Positions 45,710 through 53,988 of a DNA stretch of 64,000 nucleotides are shown here, piece after piece. The first letter of the stretch is position 1, and each line of letters begins with the position of its first letter. The notes under the pieces were generated by a model. It saw only the letters and a program-made list of their open reading frames with translations, did not search any database and was not told the DNA's origin. The stretch comes from Alphaproteobacteria bacterium (GTDB lineage: Bacteria > Pseudomonadota > Alphaproteobacteria > Rickettsiales > SXRF01), in assembly GCA_025362975.1 (NCBI GenBank), contig JANYES010000003.1, forward strand, positions 1 to 64,000. Reading direction: 5' to 3'. The position numbers and the translations under genes are program-made.

Positions 45710-45726
45710 ATGTTATACTATAACAT
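45710..45726. promoter_or_regulatory. Zur box in divergent promoter
   Basis: ATGTTATACTATAACAT is a 17-base palindrome, perfect except for the central base, matching the alphaproteobacterial Zur consensus (GTTATAnTATAAC core). It lies 28 bases before zur and about 70 bases before the divergent ABC-exporter gene, so one Zur site can repress both operons when zinc is plentiful. Confidence 0.8.
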
Positions 45727-45796
45727 TTTACTTTACAAGCTTCGATTTTTAGCGCTTCAATACGGCCAGTCGTCATCCCGAGCTTTGGAGTATTCT

Positions 45797-46435
45797 ATGT
45801 TATCAGTCACGAATGTTACGCTGGGGTATAATGGCCAGCCGGTAGTTAAGCTGCCGGGATTTGAGCTGGAACATGGTGGACAGTGCCTGATTTCAGGGCC
45901 GTCGGGGAGCGGGAAAACCACACTTTTGTATTCCATTGCGGGGCTGGTGGACGTGATCAGCGGGGATATCGTGGTGAACGGCGTGAGCGTTCCGAAGCTG
46001 AGCGAAGCAGGGCGCGATCATATGCGCGGCAAGACGATCGGGATTATTTTCCAGACGTTGCATTTGGTGAAAAGTTTGACGGTGATGGAAAATTTGATGC
46101 TGGCGCCGTATATGGCAGGGTTGAAGCAGGACAGGGCGCATGCCGAGGCGGTGTTGGTACAACTTGGGATTCATGAAAAGCGCAACGCGCTGCCGTCGCA
46201 GTTGAGTCAGGGACAGGCACAGCGCGTAGCGATTGCGCGCGCGATGATGCATAACCCGGAATTAATTCTGGCGGATGAGCCGACGTCGAGCCTTGATGAT
46301 GCCTCGTGCGATGCGGTGATCGGCCTGATTAAAAATACGGCGCAGATTCATAACGCCTCGTTGGTGATTTCGACGCATGATAGCCGGCTAAAAAAACATT
46401 TTACAAATGTTGTGACGTTAGGAGTAGCCGCATGA
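45797..46435 (+). CDS. LolD/MacB-type ABC transporter ATPase
   Basis: 212 residues. Walker [11 protein letters not shown] loop, signature [14 protein letters not shown], Walker [13 protein letters not shown] and H loop STHD. The LolD/MacB group works with FtsX-like permeases, matching the next gene. ATG 45797 is chosen because the earlier in-frame bases do not resemble protein. Likely under Zur control. Confidence 0.9.
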   Translation: MLSVTNVTLGYNGQPVVKLPGFELEHGGQCLISGPSGSGKTTLLYSIAGLVDVISGDIVVNGVSVPKLSEAGRDHMRGKTIGIIFQTLHLVKSLTVMENLMLAPYMAGLKQDRAHAEAVLVQLGIHEKRNALPSQLSQGQAQRVAIARAMMHNPELILADEPTSSLDDASCDAVIGLIKNTAQIHNASLVISTHDSRLKKHFTNVVTLGVAA

Positions 46436-47643
46436 ACATGATTCGATTGAGTTTGGCTAATCTGCGGTTTCGCTTGCTTGCCAGTGTGTTCAACGTGCTG
46501 GTGCTTGCGCTTGGGATGGCGACGATTATTACGTTGCTGCATATCAGCCGCCAGATGGAGGAACGGTTTACCAGCGATTTGCAGGGTATTGATCTGGTGG
46601 TCGGCGCGAAGGGAAGCCCGATTCAGTTGATTCTTTCCAGCGTGTTTCATCTGGATATTCCGAATGGGAATATTCCGCTGGAGGAGGCGCAAAAGCTGGA
46701 GGCGAATAAGTTCGTGAAAGTGGCGATTCCGCTTGCGCTCGGGGATAATTACGAGGGGTATCGGATTGTTGGGACGAATGCGAAATATATTGCGCATTAT
46801 CACGGGGAATTTGCGGTGGGTGCGGTGTTTGCAAAGCAGATGGAGGCGGTGCTGGGTAGCGATGTGGCGGCTAAACATCATTTGAAGCTGGGCGACCAGA
46901 TTGCCGGCGCGCATGGGCTTTCCAATAGCGATGATTTGCATTCGGATTTTCCTTATACGGTGGTGGGGGTGTTAAAACCTACGGGCACGGTGATGGACAG
47001 GCTGGTGCTGACGCCGCTGGAAAGCGTGTGGCATGTGCATGAGCATCCGGATGCGGATAATGCGGAGGAAGTGGCGCATAAGCAGGAGCATCCCGAGAAG
47101 GAAATCACCTCGCTGCTGATTACGTATACGACGCCGGCAGCGGCGGTGATGATGCCGCGTATGGTGAATAAAACAAGTTCCATGCAAGCGGCAAGCCCGG
47201 CGTTTGAGACGGCGCGGCTGATGAAGATGCTGGGTGTCGGTAGCGACGCGGTGGCGTTATTTGGTTTCGTGCTCATGGCGATTGCGGCGATTGGGTTTTT
47301 TGTCACGTTGTGGAGCGCGGTGAACGAGCGGCGCTATGACATTGCGTTGATGCGCGCGATGGGGGCGACACGCGGGAAAGTGCTGGCGATGGTGCTGGTC
47401 GAGGGCGTGGCGCTGGGGTTCTTCGGGGCGCTGGCGGGGATGTTGCTTGGGCATGTATTTGCGTATGCAACGCAGGGCTGGGTGGAGAGCACGCGGCATA
47501 TGACGTTGAATTCCGTTGGGTTCCTGCCGTATGAGGGGTATGCGATGCTGATTGCGCTTGCAATCAGCGCGATTGCCGCCATCATACCTGCAGTCATGGC
47601 GTATCGCGTGAACGTCGCCCAACTGCTTTCTAAGGGAACATGA
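46432..47643 (+). CDS. FtsX-like ABC permease
   Basis: 403 residues: one N-terminal helix, a periplasmic domain of about 200 residues with a His/Asp/Glu-rich stretch (HEHPDADNAEEVAHKQEHPE), then three C-terminal helices. This is the MacB/LolC-type topology. It starts overlapping the ATPase stop (ATGA). The acidic/His run may bind metal. The order ATPase-permease-DUF3299 resembles the zinc-responsive operon PA4063-PA4066 of Pseudomonas as I recall it. Confidence 0.85.
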   Translation: MNMIRLSLANLRFRLLASVFNVLVLALGMATIITLLHISRQMEERFTSDLQGIDLVVGAKGSPIQLILSSVFHLDIPNGNIPLEEAQKLEANKFVKVAIPLALGDNYEGYRIVGTNAKYIAHYHGEFAVGAVFAKQMEAVLGSDVAAKHHLKLGDQIAGAHGLSNSDDLHSDFPYTVVGVLKPTGTVMDRLVLTPLESVWHVHEHPDADNAEEVAHKQEHPEKEITSLLITYTTPAAAVMMPRMVNKTSSMQAASPAFETARLMKMLGVGSDAVALFGFVLMAIAAIGFFVTLWSAVNERRYDIALMRAMGATRGKVLAMVLVEGVALGFFGALAGMLLGHVFAYATQGWVESTRHMTLNSVGFLPYEGYAMLIALAISAIAAIIPAVMAYRVNVAQLLSKGT

Positions 47644-48113
47644 AGAAATTACTCCTGATACCATTTGTTTTGCTGCTGTGCGGTTTCGATAAGGAAAAGG
47701 CCGCGATTGGCCAGCCGAAGGATGAGCGTTTCGCGCAGGATAAGCTGCCGAAATCCAGCGACCCGATTTGGAAGGTGCTGGGGACGACGAAAATCAAATC
47801 GGATTATGCGCAAGGCTATTTCGATGCGATTTATTCGCCTGAGGTGAAGGCGCTGGTGGGTAAGGAAGTGACGATCAGCGGGTTTATGCTGCCGTTGGAA
47901 GCAACTGAGAAATTCAAGCATTTCATTCTTTCGAAGCGTACGCCGACCTGCCCGTTCTGCCCGCCGGGGGAGCCGAATGAAATCATCGATATCTGGATGG
48001 CGGAGCCGGTGAAATGGGACGAGGACACCATTAAGGTGAGCGGGAAGTTCGAGCTGATGAACAACCGCGAGCTTGGGATGTTCTTTAAATTGACTGACGC
48101 GAAAAAATTTTAA
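47640..48113 (+). CDS. DUF3299 protein, copy 1
   Basis: 157 residues. N-terminal signal-like stretch ending LLLCGF (possible lipobox). Core DUF3299 features: VTISGFMLPLEAT, then TCPFCPPGEPNE with the CxxC pair, then VKVSGKF-like and MFFKLTDA. The family is often linked to Zur-regulated ABC operons; it may deliver or sense zinc in the periplasm. Overlaps the permease stop. Confidence 0.8.
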   Translation: MKKLLLIPFVLLLCGFDKEKAAIGQPKDERFAQDKLPKSSDPIWKVLGTTKIKSDYAQGYFDAIYSPEVKALVGKEVTISGFMLPLEATEKFKHFILSKRTPTCPFCPPGEPNEIIDIWMAEPVKWDEDTIKVSGKFELMNNRELGMFFKLTDAKKF

Positions 48114-48559
48114 TGCTGCGCGATATCTGCCTGTTGCTGATTGCGACCGCGGTGATCGTGGGGCTCAGGCTGGCGGCGCATTCGTCGGAGCATATGACGT
48201 CTGAGCTCTATATGTGGCCGACGCTGATGAAGGCGAAAATCCATACGGATTATGTGCATCAGGTGTACACGGCTGACATTCCCAAGGATGTTAAAGCGAT
48301 GTCGGGCAAGCCAATGACGCTTGGCGGGTTTATGGTGCCGATTGAAACGGGCATGAAGGCCAGCCATTTCCTGCTGTCGAGGCGGGCTTCTTCATGTCCG
48401 TTCTGTTCGGCTGGGGAGCCTAATGAGCTGGTGGAAGTCGATATGGCGCAGCCGATGGACTGGACGGATGAGCGGGTGGTATTGACAGGGATGTTCAGTG
48501 TGATCGACGACCGCCGCAACGGGCTTTTTTACAAGATGACGGGCGCGAAAGCTCCTTAG
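48113..48559 (+). CDS. DUF3299 protein, copy 2
   Basis: 148 residues, second member of the family in tandem, with an N-terminal membrane segment instead of a lipobox. It keeps MTLGGFMVPIE, SCPFCSAGEPNE and LFYKMTGA. Its start coincides with the upstream gene's last base. Stop codons of this gene and the convergent HIT gene overlap. Confidence 0.8.
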   Translation: MLRDICLLLIATAVIVGLRLAAHSSEHMTSELYMWPTLMKAKIHTDYVHQVYTADIPKDVKAMSGKPMTLGGFMVPIETGMKASHFLLSRRASSCPFCSAGEPNELVEVDMAQPMDWTDERVVLTGMFSVIDDRRNGLFYKMTGAKAP

Positions 48560-48912
48560 GGGAGCAGCGCGCCGAGTTTCCTGCCGCCTAAAATATGTAC
48601 GTGGAAATGCGGGACGGATTGCGAGGCGTCGGCGCCGTGGTTGGTGATGAGGCGGTAACCGTTTTCGTTCAGGCCGAGCTTGGCGGCGATGGCGCGCACG
48701 CTAGCGAAGAAACCGTGGAGGAATTCGGACGTGGCATTGGTCGCGAAATCGTCGAAGGAAGTGTATTCGCCTTTGGGGATGACAAGGATGTGTACGGGCG
48801 CGGCGGGGGCGGTGTCTTCGAAAGCGAGGGCGTACTGGTCCTCGTGAATTTTTTTGCAGGGGATTTCGCCGCGCAGGATTTTGGCAAAAATATTTCCCTT
48901 GTCGTAGCTCAT
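48556..48912 (-). CDS. HIT family hydrolase (HinT-like)
   Basis: 118 residues. Histidine-triad motif HFHVHILGG near the C-terminus, the IFAKILRGEIPC start and the GYRLITNHGADASQS segment are typical of HinT, a purine nucleoside phosphoramidase. Complete. Followed on the same strand by no further gene. Confidence 0.92.
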   Translation of the reverse strand: MSYDKGNIFAKILRGEIPCKKIHEDQYALAFEDTAPAAPVHILVIPKGEYTSFDDFATNATSEFLHGFFASVRAIAAKLGLNENGYRLITNHGADASQSVPHFHVHILGGRKLGALLP

Positions 48913-48913
48913 T

Positions 48914-50776
48914 TTATTCCTCTTGGTCGTTGGTTGTGGCGGGTTTGATTTTGGGTTTTGAAATTTCGACGCTGGCTGGCTTGGCGTTCTGGTCGGCTTC
49001 GGGGTTGTCGGATTTATCGTCGACTATCGCGGGTGCAGCGCTTGCCGGTTCGGTGGCGGCAGGGCTTGCTGGCACGGTGATAGCGGCAGGTTCGGTGGCT
49101 TGGGTGGCTTCTGTGCCTTCTGTGGCGGCTGCGGGTTCGGTGGCGTTAGCGGGAACGGGGATGGCATCGCGGCACAGGCTTTGCGCGGGGTCGATGACGG
49201 GGGAGGAGACACCGGAGCAATCGAGAACGCTGTGGAAAATGACGTCATGTGTGGCGGGTTCGGCGCTTTTTTTGATCAGGTTCTGCCAGCGTTCCGGGTT
49301 GGTGGCGATGTAGTCGTCGGAGGCCCACCAGAACATCGGCACGTTGCGGTTTTCCATTGCGTTTTCGTGGCCGTGGAGGAAGCGGCCGTGCTCGCCGAGC
49401 GATTCGCCGTGGTCGGAGGTGTAGACGAAGAGGGCGTTTTTGTTTTCTAAGCGCTTGATGACTTCGTCGAGGATGTGGTCGGTGTAGAGGATGCTGTTGT
49501 CGTAGGAATTAACGATCGCTTCGTGGTCGGTGTAGCAGTTCTGGATTTCTTTTACCTGCGAGTTGGAATCGTAAGAGCGCGACAGGGTCGTGGCGCAGAC
49601 CGGGGTATAGCGCTCGTAGTCCTTGGTGTAACGGGCGGAATATTGCCAGTGGCTGCCGTAGGTGTGGAGGACGATCAGCTGCGGCTGGTCGGTGTTTTCG
49701 AGCTCTTTGTCGAGCAGGGGCAGGAGCTGGTCGTCTTTGATGGTGTTGTCCAGGACTTGGGCTTCTTCGAGCATGACGTGTTCGTCGGCTTCGAGGGAAA
49801 TGGTGGTGACGGGATAGTAGAAGGAGTGTTTGCCCTGCGTGCTGAGCCACGCGGTGTGGAAACCGAGCATGCGGAAGACGCTGATGAAGGAGGTTTCGCG
49901 GTACATGACCGAGGTGTCGGCAATGGAAGCGCGTGTCATAAGGCATGGGACGGAGACGTGGGTCCAGACGCCGCAGGCGATGGTATTTTTGAAGTTGACG
50001 AGGTTTTTACGGGCTTGCAGCAGCGGGGTGGTTTCGCGCTCGTAACCGTTGATGGAGAAATGGTCGCTGCGCGCGGATTCGCCGATGACGACGACGGTGA
50101 TCAGCGGGGTTTTGCCTTTGGAGCTGAAACTGCCGCCTTCTTTGCTGATATCCTTGCGCGATTCGGGGGTGAAGATGAAGCGGTCATAGGCGTATTGGTA
50201 GGTGGCCGTCAGGAAATTATACGGCGGATAGGGGGTGGCCATGCTGCCGGAATTGATGGTGATGAGGCCGACGGCCAGAAGCAGGGCGACGAGTGAGGCT
50301 TTCCAGTTGCGGCGGTCGTAACGTTCACGTTTCATCAGCACGATGCCGAGGACGGCAAGCGCAATGCCGCTGCCAAGCATGACGCAGAAATCGGGGGTGA
50401 ACAGGCTTTCGGCTTCGCGGGCCTTAGGGTCCATCACGGCGCCAATGGCGTATTTAGAGACTTGGGTGTGGAAAGTGTTAAAGGTGAAATTATTGATGGC
50501 GGTGAAAAGGCATAGGATAGGCCAGAGAACGACCCAAAGCCAGCGGGCGAGCTTGAAGCCTAATAGTAAGCAGAACGTCTGGATGAAAGTGGTGACGCCG
50601 TCGAGCACGATTTGCGTGATGAGTACGCTGCGGGAAACTTCGAGGTCCTTGAACTGCTCGGTAAAAATGGGGACGACAAAGGCAAGCGCGTAGACGAAGA
50701 CCAGCATCAGCACCAGGCTGATACGGCTGTACTGCCTTACTCGGCGGCGCCTATTTCTTCCTCTTCGCTTTCTCAT
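48914..50776 (-). CDS. Phosphoethanolamine transferase (EptA-like)
   Basis: 620 residues. Five N-terminal membrane helices, then a periplasmic sulfatase-fold domain: the metal/nucleophile region VVVIGESARSDHFS, the Thr nucleophile region ACGVWTHVSVPCLM, and TSDHGESLGEHGRFLHG with the last metal ligands. It would transfer phosphoethanolamine to lipid A or another glycan. Unusual is a ~90-residue C-terminal tail of Ala/Thr/Glu/Pro repeats. The start overlaps the hisE end by 26 bases. Confidence 0.88.
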   Translation of the reverse strand: MRKRRGRNRRRRVRQYSRISLVLMLVFVYALAFVVPIFTEQFKDLEVSRSVLITQIVLDGVTTFIQTFCLLLGFKLARWLWVVLWPILCLFTAINNFTFNTFHTQVSKYAIGAVMDPKAREAESLFTPDFCVMLGSGIALAVLGIVLMKRERYDRRNWKASLVALLLAVGLITINSGSMATPYPPYNFLTATYQYAYDRFIFTPESRKDISKEGGSFSSKGKTPLITVVVIGESARSDHFSINGYERETTPLLQARKNLVNFKNTIACGVWTHVSVPCLMTRASIADTSVMYRETSFISVFRMLGFHTAWLSTQGKHSFYYPVTTISLEADEHVMLEEAQVLDNTIKDDQLLPLLDKELENTDQPQLIVLHTYGSHWQYSARYTKDYERYTPVCATTLSRSYDSNSQVKEIQNCYTDHEAIVNSYDNSILYTDHILDEVIKRLENKNALFVYTSDHGESLGEHGRFLHGHENAMENRNVPMFWWASDDYIATNPERWQNLIKKSAEPATHDVIFHSVLDCSGVSSPVIDPAQSLCRDAIPVPANATEPAAATEGTEATQATEPAAITVPASPAATEPASAAPAIVDDKSDNPEADQNAKPASVEISKPKIKPATTNDQEE

Positions 50777-51074
50777 CTAACCCCGAGATACCTTCTCTGC
50801 TTTTCAGTTCGGCCATCACATCAGCAATAGGTATGCCACGATCGGCCATGAGCATTAGCCAATGGAAAAGAAGGTCGGCGCTTTCGCTGATAATGTCCTT
50901 TTTATTATTCTGCATGGCGGCTATGACGGTTTCGACGGCTTCTTCGCCGACTTTCTGCGCGATTTTGGCGGTGCCTTGTTTCATGCGCTTGGCGATATAG
51001 GATTTTTCGGGGTCGGCGCTGCGGCGAGCGAGCATGAGGGCGTAAAGCTGGTCGAGGATTTCAGTGGAAGACAT
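50751..51074 (-). CDS. hisE: Phosphoribosyl-ATP pyrophosphatase
   Basis: 107 residues from ATG 51074. All-alpha MazG-like fold: KSYIAKRM near the N-terminus, KVGEEAVETVIAA and ESADLLFHWLMLM carry the metal-binding acidic residues. Second step of histidine synthesis. An upstream in-frame ATG at 51095 would add seven residues. No other his gene lies in the window. Confidence 0.9.
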   Translation of the reverse strand: MSSTEILDQLYALMLARRSADPEKSYIAKRMKQGTAKIAQKVGEEAVETVIAAMQNNKKDIISESADLLFHWLMLMADRGIPIADVMAELKSREGISGLDEKAKRKK

Positions 51075-51157
51075 GCTGGGTACGGCTTGAGGCAAGGATT
51101 GTGTTCGCGGCGGATAGTGATGGAGTTGGTGTGCTGAGTCAAGCGTCGCAGTACAAA

Positions 51158-51231
51158 CAAAAAGACCACCGCAACCGGGTGGTTGGGGTGGTCTTTTTGT
51201 GTCTCTCGCATCAGGTATTAGCTGATACGAG
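51158..51231. terminator. Two strong bidirectional hairpins
   Basis: CAAAAAGACCACC (51158-51170) pairs perfectly with 51187-51199, with an inner stem, giving A and T tracts on both sides. A second hairpin (CTCGCATCAG...CTGATACGAG) follows at about 51205-51231. They separate the small gene at 51242 from its neighbours. Confidence 0.75.
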
Positions 51232-51241
51232 GGACAATGGA

Positions 51242-51442
51242 CTAGTCCTTGCCCGGCTGCGGCATGTCCGGGGTCTCGGAGCGCAGGGAGCGCTCGATCG
51301 AATCCCAGGCATCCTGCGCGGACCCGGCGTACGTTCCGAGGCGGGCCTTGATCTGGCTCACCGTCGTGCTGCCCGTGAGGGACAGCTCTGCGATGAGGAG
51401 GTTCAGGGCTGCCACCAACTGGGACTTCTTGGACGCGTTCAT
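51242..51442 (-). CDS. Small protein with atypical codon usage, 66 aa
   Basis: Soluble helical protein (MNASKKSQLVAALNLLIAEL...). AAAGG six bases upstream supports the start. Its third positions are strongly G/C and use TCC, CTC and CTG codons unlike the neighbouring genes, giving a GC content well above its surroundings. No family recognised. The cassette is bounded downstream by strong hairpins. Likely recently acquired. Confidence 0.5.
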   Translation of the reverse strand: MNASKKSQLVAALNLLIAELSLTGSTTVSQIKARLGTYAGSAQDAWDSIERSLRSETPDMPQPGKD

Positions 51443-51735
51443 GATAACCTTTCAGTTTGAACCAGTACGGCGAATTACCGTACTTTTAATGTGAATCGGG
51501 GTTTCAAATCCCGACGAACATCCAACAGAAATCTGAAACTGAATTCAAATAACGTAGAATGAGAATGATTAGATAATGCCATGTTTTCACCGCACGCGCA
51601 AGATAAATCCATACTGATTGGTATGATTTATGCATGGTGGGTTTTTTATTACTCTGAGTTATAATAATATATTAGCTAAAAATAACTTTATTACTTGTTT
51701 TGCGAGTTTTCGCTAAAAACCGCTTGTGTGCTCAT

Positions 51736-51741
51736 TATAAT
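51736..51741 (+). promoter_or_regulatory. Possible -10 box of the rimP operon
   Basis: TATAAT occurs 22 bases before the leader hairpin in an otherwise AT-rich 300-base gap with no gene. No clear -35 element is seen at the right distance, so this is tentative. Confidence 0.3.
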
Positions 51742-51762
51742 ATTATATACTCCAGCGCATTC

Positions 51763-51790
51763 AAAGGTGGGCCGGTTGCCCGCCTTTTTT
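51763..51790 (+). ncRNA. rimP leader hairpin
   Basis: AAAGGTGGGC (51763-51772) pairs with GCCCGCCTTT (51778-51787), followed by T residues, just before rimP. Its place and shape fit the rimP-leader RNA motif described upstream of rimP-nusA-infB operons in alphaproteobacteria, which may attenuate the operon. I cannot fold or align it here. Confidence 0.6.
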
Positions 51791-51810
51791 GTTTATTTGG
51801 GCCAGAAAAC

Positions 51811-52311
51811 GTGGATGTAACAAGCAAAATTATAACGGTTATCGAACCTACCCTGACCTCGATGGGGTATGGGTTGGTGCAGGTGAAATTCGCTGATGGA
51901 TCAAAGCGTAAGACGCTAACCATCATGGCCGAACGCACAGACGAAACCCCGATGGGGTTCGACGATTGCACGGAGATCAGCCGGATGGTTGGGGCGCTTC
52001 TTGAAGTTGAAGACCCGATCACGACCGCTTACGACCTCGAAGTCTGCTCGCCGGGCCTCGACAGGCCGCTGACGAAGCTGGAGGATTATACCCGCTTTAA
52101 AGGCTGGGAAGCCAAGGTGGAAACGATGATCCCGGTTGACGGGCGCAAGCGTTTCCGCGGAGTGATTAAAGCCGTAAAGGGCGACGCGATTACGCTGACC
52201 ATGCCCGAAGGCTTTGACGCCGACGTCACATTTCCGCTAATTCGTACCGCCAAATTGGTGCCAGAACAGCCCGTTCAAACTCCGGTAAACAAGCCGGCAA
52301 AGAAAAAATAA
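51811..52311 (+). CDS. rimP: Ribosome maturation factor RimP
   Basis: 166 residues from GTG 51811. PTLTSMGYGLVQVKF, CTEISRMVGALLEVEDPI and LEVCSPGLDRPL are the family signature. Needed for 30S subunit maturation. Earlier in-frame codons fall inside the leader hairpin, so a start after it is preferred; TTG 51797 is the alternative. Heads the operon with nusA and infB. Confidence 0.93.
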   Translation: MDVTSKIITVIEPTLTSMGYGLVQVKFADGSKRKTLTIMAERTDETPMGFDDCTEISRMVGALLEVEDPITTAYDLEVCSPGLDRPLTKLEDYTRFKGWEAKVETMIPVDGRKRFRGVIKAVKGDAITLTMPEGFDADVTFPLIRTAKLVPEQPVQTPVNKPAKKK

Positions 52312-52336
52312 TTATTTAATAAAGAAGGATTACACA

Positions 52337-53869
52337 ATGGCACAACCACAAGCGATTTACGGAAGCACCGAACTGTTGCAGATTGCAGACGCAGTCGCGC
52401 GCGAAAAAGGGCTTTCGAAGGATTCTGTCCTCGAAGCGATGGAACAGGCAATTCAGGTCGCGGGCCGCCGTAAATACGGTCATGAACATGACATCCGCGC
52501 GGAAATCGACAAGAAAACCGGCGAGATTAAATTGTTCCGCGTGCGCACCGTGGTGGAAACCATTGAAAACGAAATGACTGAGTTGACGCTGAAAGATGCG
52601 CAAAAACTTGATAGCACGCTGGTGCTGGGCGACGAACTGCGCGACTTGCTACCGCCGATCGATTTCGGCCGTGTGGCTGCGCAGACTGCTAAACAGGTTG
52701 TGCTCCAGAAAGTTCGTGACGCGGAACGCGAAAAGCAGTTCGGCGAATTCAAGGACAAAGTCGGCGAAATTATATCCGGCACCGTCAAACGCGTCGAATA
52801 CGGCAATGTGATCGTCGATTTTGGCCGCACCGAAGCCATGATTCGCCGCGACGAACTCATCCCGCGCGAAGTGTTCCGTCCGGGCGATCGCATCCGCGCT
52901 TACATCCACGACGTGCGCCGCGAAAAAACCGGCCCGCAGATATTCCTTTCGCGCACGCATGCCGACTTCATCGGCCGCCTTTTCGCGCAGGAAGTGCCGG
53001 AAATTTACGACGGCATCATCGATATCAAAGCCGCCGCCCGCGATCCGGGCTCGCGCGCCAAAATCGCCGTGTACTCGAAAGATTCGAGCGTCAACCCAGT
53101 TCTGTCGTGCGTCGGTGTTCGCGGTTCGCGCGTACAGGCCGTGGTGAACGAATTGCAGGGTGAAAAAATCGACATCATCGAATGGTCGCCGGATCCTGCT
53201 ACCTTCGTAGTTAACGCACTGTCTTCGGCTGAAGTATCGAAGGTGGTTATCGACGAAAACAAGAACCGCATCGAAGTCGTGGTGCCTGACGACCAGCTGT
53301 CGCTTGCCATCGGCCGCCGTGGCCAGAACGTGCGCCTTGCTTCGCAGCTTACCGGCTGGAGCATCGACATCCTGACCGAAGCTGTTGAGTCCGAACGCCG
53401 CGCTGAAGAATTCACTAACCTGTCGCAACTGTTCGTCGATGCCCTTGACGTTGAGGAAGTGATTGCCCATCTGTTAGTCACGGAAGGCTTTACTTCTATC
53501 GAAGAAGTGGCGTTCATCCCGACGCAGGATTTGATGTCCATCGAAGGGTTTGACGAAAACGTGGCTGAAGAACTGCACAACCGCGCGAATAGCTGGCTTG
53601 AAGCTAAACAGCAGGAAAACCAGAAAAAGCTTGGTGATCTGGGCATGGACAAGACCCTCATCCAGTTTGCTGGCCAGAACCCGGAGATGAAGCAGGAATG
53701 GCTTGAAAAACTTGGTGAAAACAAAGTACTTACGCTTGACGACTTCGCAGATCTGGCCACCTCTGAATTGCTCGATATCCTTGGTAATTCGGGCCTGAGC
53801 TCGGAAGAAGCCGGCAACCTGATCATGCAGGCTCGCTCTTCCTGGTTCGAAGGCGACGAGGTTAAATAG
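52337..53869 (+). CDS. nusA: Transcription factor NusA
   Basis: 510 residues: N-terminal RNA-polymerase-binding domain, S1 domain ([17 protein letters not shown]), two KH domains ([19 protein letters not shown]) and C-terminal acidic helix-hairpin-helix repeats. Acts in pausing, termination and antitermination. AGAAGGA precedes the ATG. Full length for alphaproteobacteria. Confidence 0.96.
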   Translation: MAQPQAIYGSTELLQIADAVAREKGLSKDSVLEAMEQAIQVAGRRKYGHEHDIRAEIDKKTGEIKLFRVRTVVETIENEMTELTLKDAQKLDSTLVLGDELRDLLPPIDFGRVAAQTAKQVVLQKVRDAEREKQFGEFKDKVGEIISGTVKRVEYGNVIVDFGRTEAMIRRDELIPREVFRPGDRIRAYIHDVRREKTGPQIFLSRTHADFIGRLFAQEVPEIYDGIIDIKAAARDPGSRAKIAVYSKDSSVNPVLSCVGVRGSRVQAVVNELQGEKIDIIEWSPDPATFVVNALSSAEVSKVVIDENKNRIEVVVPDDQLSLAIGRRGQNVRLASQLTGWSIDILTEAVESERRAEEFTNLSQLFVDALDVEEVIAHLLVTEGFTSIEEVAFIPTQDLMSIEGFDENVAEELHNRANSWLEAKQQENQKKLGDLGMDKTLIQFAGQNPEMKQEWLEKLGENKVLTLDDFADLATSELLDILGNSGLSSEEAGNLIMQARSSWFEGDEVK

Positions 53870-53988
53870 GCTTGAATATGGGAGTTCGGCGTCGAAGGCG
53901 GCGCTGGACTCTTAAGGCCAAACGTATTATAACCGCCAATCAAGCGGCTAACCCCCCCCGATAATTTAAAAAATTTTATTGAAGAATT

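Noticed and set aside
44457-45776. A 439-aa protein starting before znuC
   Set aside because: The upstream half reads through zur in the wrong frame; the real ZnuC starts at 45182 with proper overlap to the small membrane frame. The same applies to the long frame upstream of znuB.
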